From NCBI GenBank assembly GCA_019614645.1, contig JABWDB010000004.1, positions 19,282,001-19,346,000 of the forward strand: a stretch of 64,000 nt of DNA, in the 5' to 3' direction. Shown in pieces: positions 62,414 through 64,000 of this stretch. The stretch's first letter is position 1. The number at the start of each line of letters is the position of its first letter. A model generated the notes under the pieces. It did not search any database and was not told where the DNA came from. It saw only the letters and a list, made by a program, of their open reading frames with translations. The DNA is from Stratiolaelaps scimitus (taxonomy: Eukaryota; Arthropoda; Arachnida; Mesostigmata; Laelapidae). Both the position numbers and the translations under genes were made by a program.

Positions 62414-64000
62414 TCGTAATACATGTCGTATGGTAGAGAAAAAAAAGATTATGCGCGACCACCGAATCGTCTACACCGAATTGTGATCTGTAGTCGCCGG
62501 GAAGCCGGAGAAGATGCAACATGTTTCGGTACATTTACAAACACCAACGTCTAAGCAGATATGAATAAGTAACGGGTGGAGCATTTCTCACAGTGGCCAG
62601 CAATTCGATAGCTGGATGCTGGTGTTCACACACGGACATTCACTGCGACGATGCTTACAAGTGCTTTCTCGTCTCACCTATAGTCATGTGTGTGTATTCG
62701 GGCACAATCAGGACGGCGTTCACGAATTGGAACGCACTTATTTCTCTATTCTAGCTCAAAACAAACATGTTTCCCTTGAGAAAGGAATGGACCAATGAGA
62801 ATATGCATGATGAATAATTAACGATGTTAAAAACGTCGGCGAAATGGCGTTATCCATCACATGCTTATAGGGATTGAAGTCTACGGAGGTGCAAAGTACT
62901 CACTTAACCGTCGCACCTTATGGGGTAATGCTACTATATATATATATATATATATCTCGAATCAGTTACCACGGCTCGAGCAAGGAGGAAGTTAGAGAAA
63001 AGGCTACCGCGTTCAATCGGAAAACTAGAATTGGTATCTCTGATTAGGAGATTGAAGAGCTATGTCGCGTCTTCTCTTGTTATACGGAACGACGTAAATA
63101 CTTGTAAAAACGTACGTATACGATAAGCTATACAACGTAGGCTGACCGATGTGAGCCCTACGCATGAATTATATATATATGTATAGATAGATAAGCTGCA
63201 GCTTGGATGTTCTCTGTCAATGAAGAGAACAACCAGGGTGCGCTGATTTCATCGCCCGCCCACATTATTTGTTACGAGAAATAATTTGTTAGCAAAAAAC
63301 GAAGTGAAACTCAGCTGAAGCAAAACGATCACCATACGACGGATACTGTCGCTTATCAGATGTGGTCGCAACAATAGATTACATCGCTAGTGACTATATA
63401 TCCATAAGGATATGACTATATAACTTGTAAAACTGATCCATGTCAATACGACGCCTTGGTGACTACCTCGCTCTCTCTCTCTCTCTCTCTCTTTCTCTTC
63501 TTAGCCCCCATGATCAGCCTCTTATCTATCAAACACTATATATATATATATATACCTTTGCTTATCACACGTTATCGATTTTTGTAGCCGCATATTCATC
63601 GGCGGGACGTCATTGCGGCAAGGATGTCCACCGTTATTACCCATCTTATTACAATACTTCGAACTTTCGACCATAAATTTTCAAACTGCAACAGCAACAA
63701 CCAGCAGCAGCATCGGAGAAAGGTCATCCCATTGCGAGCACCAAATGCTCGCAGCACGCGGACATTACGAAATCAATCGATAGATATTCCACCCGTCCAT
63801 CGCTCCGCTGTCTACGCTGTCGTCCCATTTATGTCAATGGTGTGCGTCGTTTTCTCGATGGAGCGCTCCATCCCAGGCAGCACCATAACCACTGTTCGCT
63901 CAGACATCACTACAAGTAAAGCGGATAAGGGGAAATATATTGGCGTAGATAGACATTCAATTGATATTGTATTCTATGTACATTTGCATTATTGCTTAGA
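62300..64000. other. No gene seen
   Basis: It contains (AT)n tracts near 62383, 62934 and 63538 and a CT run at 63471-63492. Short open frames lack splice support. Confidence 0.5.

Noticed and set aside
1..64000. CRISPR arrays, bacterial operons, rRNA genes, intact tRNA genes
   Set aside because: Looked for and not seen; repeats are simple-sequence or tRNA-derived and no array with regular spacers exists.

Overview
This is a eukaryotic nuclear window, most likely arthropod; a mite or another arachnid is possible, but nothing here names the species. It has no operons or ribosome-binding sites. It has dozens of (AT)n tracts, many GA/CA/GTT/CAG simple repeats, tRNA-derived short repeats with A and B boxes, and short exons between GT...AG sites separated by long introns. 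Most long open frames are chance or repeat-driven. I built exon models by eye from splice sites, reading-frame phase and protein texture. No homology search was possible.

Region 1 (1-12.3 kb) has no gene I can defend. It holds a TATA-like/GA-rich possible promoter near 2.65 kb, a GC-rich trinucleotide-rich block at 3.1-6.5 kb and an AT minisatellite at 10.05 kb.

Region 2 (12.3-40.8 kb) is dominated by one minus-strand gene, 'gene 1'. Its stop codon is at 12,341. Exons at 12.3, 12.9, 13.4, 14.2, 23.4, 24.3, 29.0 and 30.5 kb join in one continuous phase, giving about 330 residues. The reconstruction is a polar Ser/Arg/Glu-rich N-terminal part, a basic stretch, a two-helix membrane hairpin, a cysteine cluster and a Ser/Pro/Tyr-rich tail. 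Exons at 33.3, 34.9 and 40.7 kb may be its 5' part, but their phases do not all agree. I do not recognise the family.

Region 3 (40.8-50.5 kb) has no clear gene. It holds a possible fossil of a non-LTR retrotransposon (41.4-41.75 kb), a tRNA-like element (45.57 kb), a SINE copy (48.06 kb) and several open frames without support.

Region 4 (50.5-64 kb) holds the 3' end of a second minus-strand gene, 'gene 2'. Its terminal exon (stop at 50,512) encodes an acidic tail with YKMI and DPF motifs, which resemble adaptor-binding endocytic signals. Phase-compatible upstream exons are proposed at 51.4, 52.1, 54.4, 58.0 and 60.6 kb. A second SINE copy lies in inverse orientation at 58.7 kb. The 61-62.2 kb block looks coding on both strands and I could not choose.

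If the models hold, both genes are read right to left, gene 2 upstream of gene 1, and both encode proteins that could act at membranes (gene 1 by its helices, gene 2 by motif inference only). Strongest calls are gene 1 exons at 12.3-14.3 kb, the gene 2 terminal exon and the SINE pair; the rest is graded lower.
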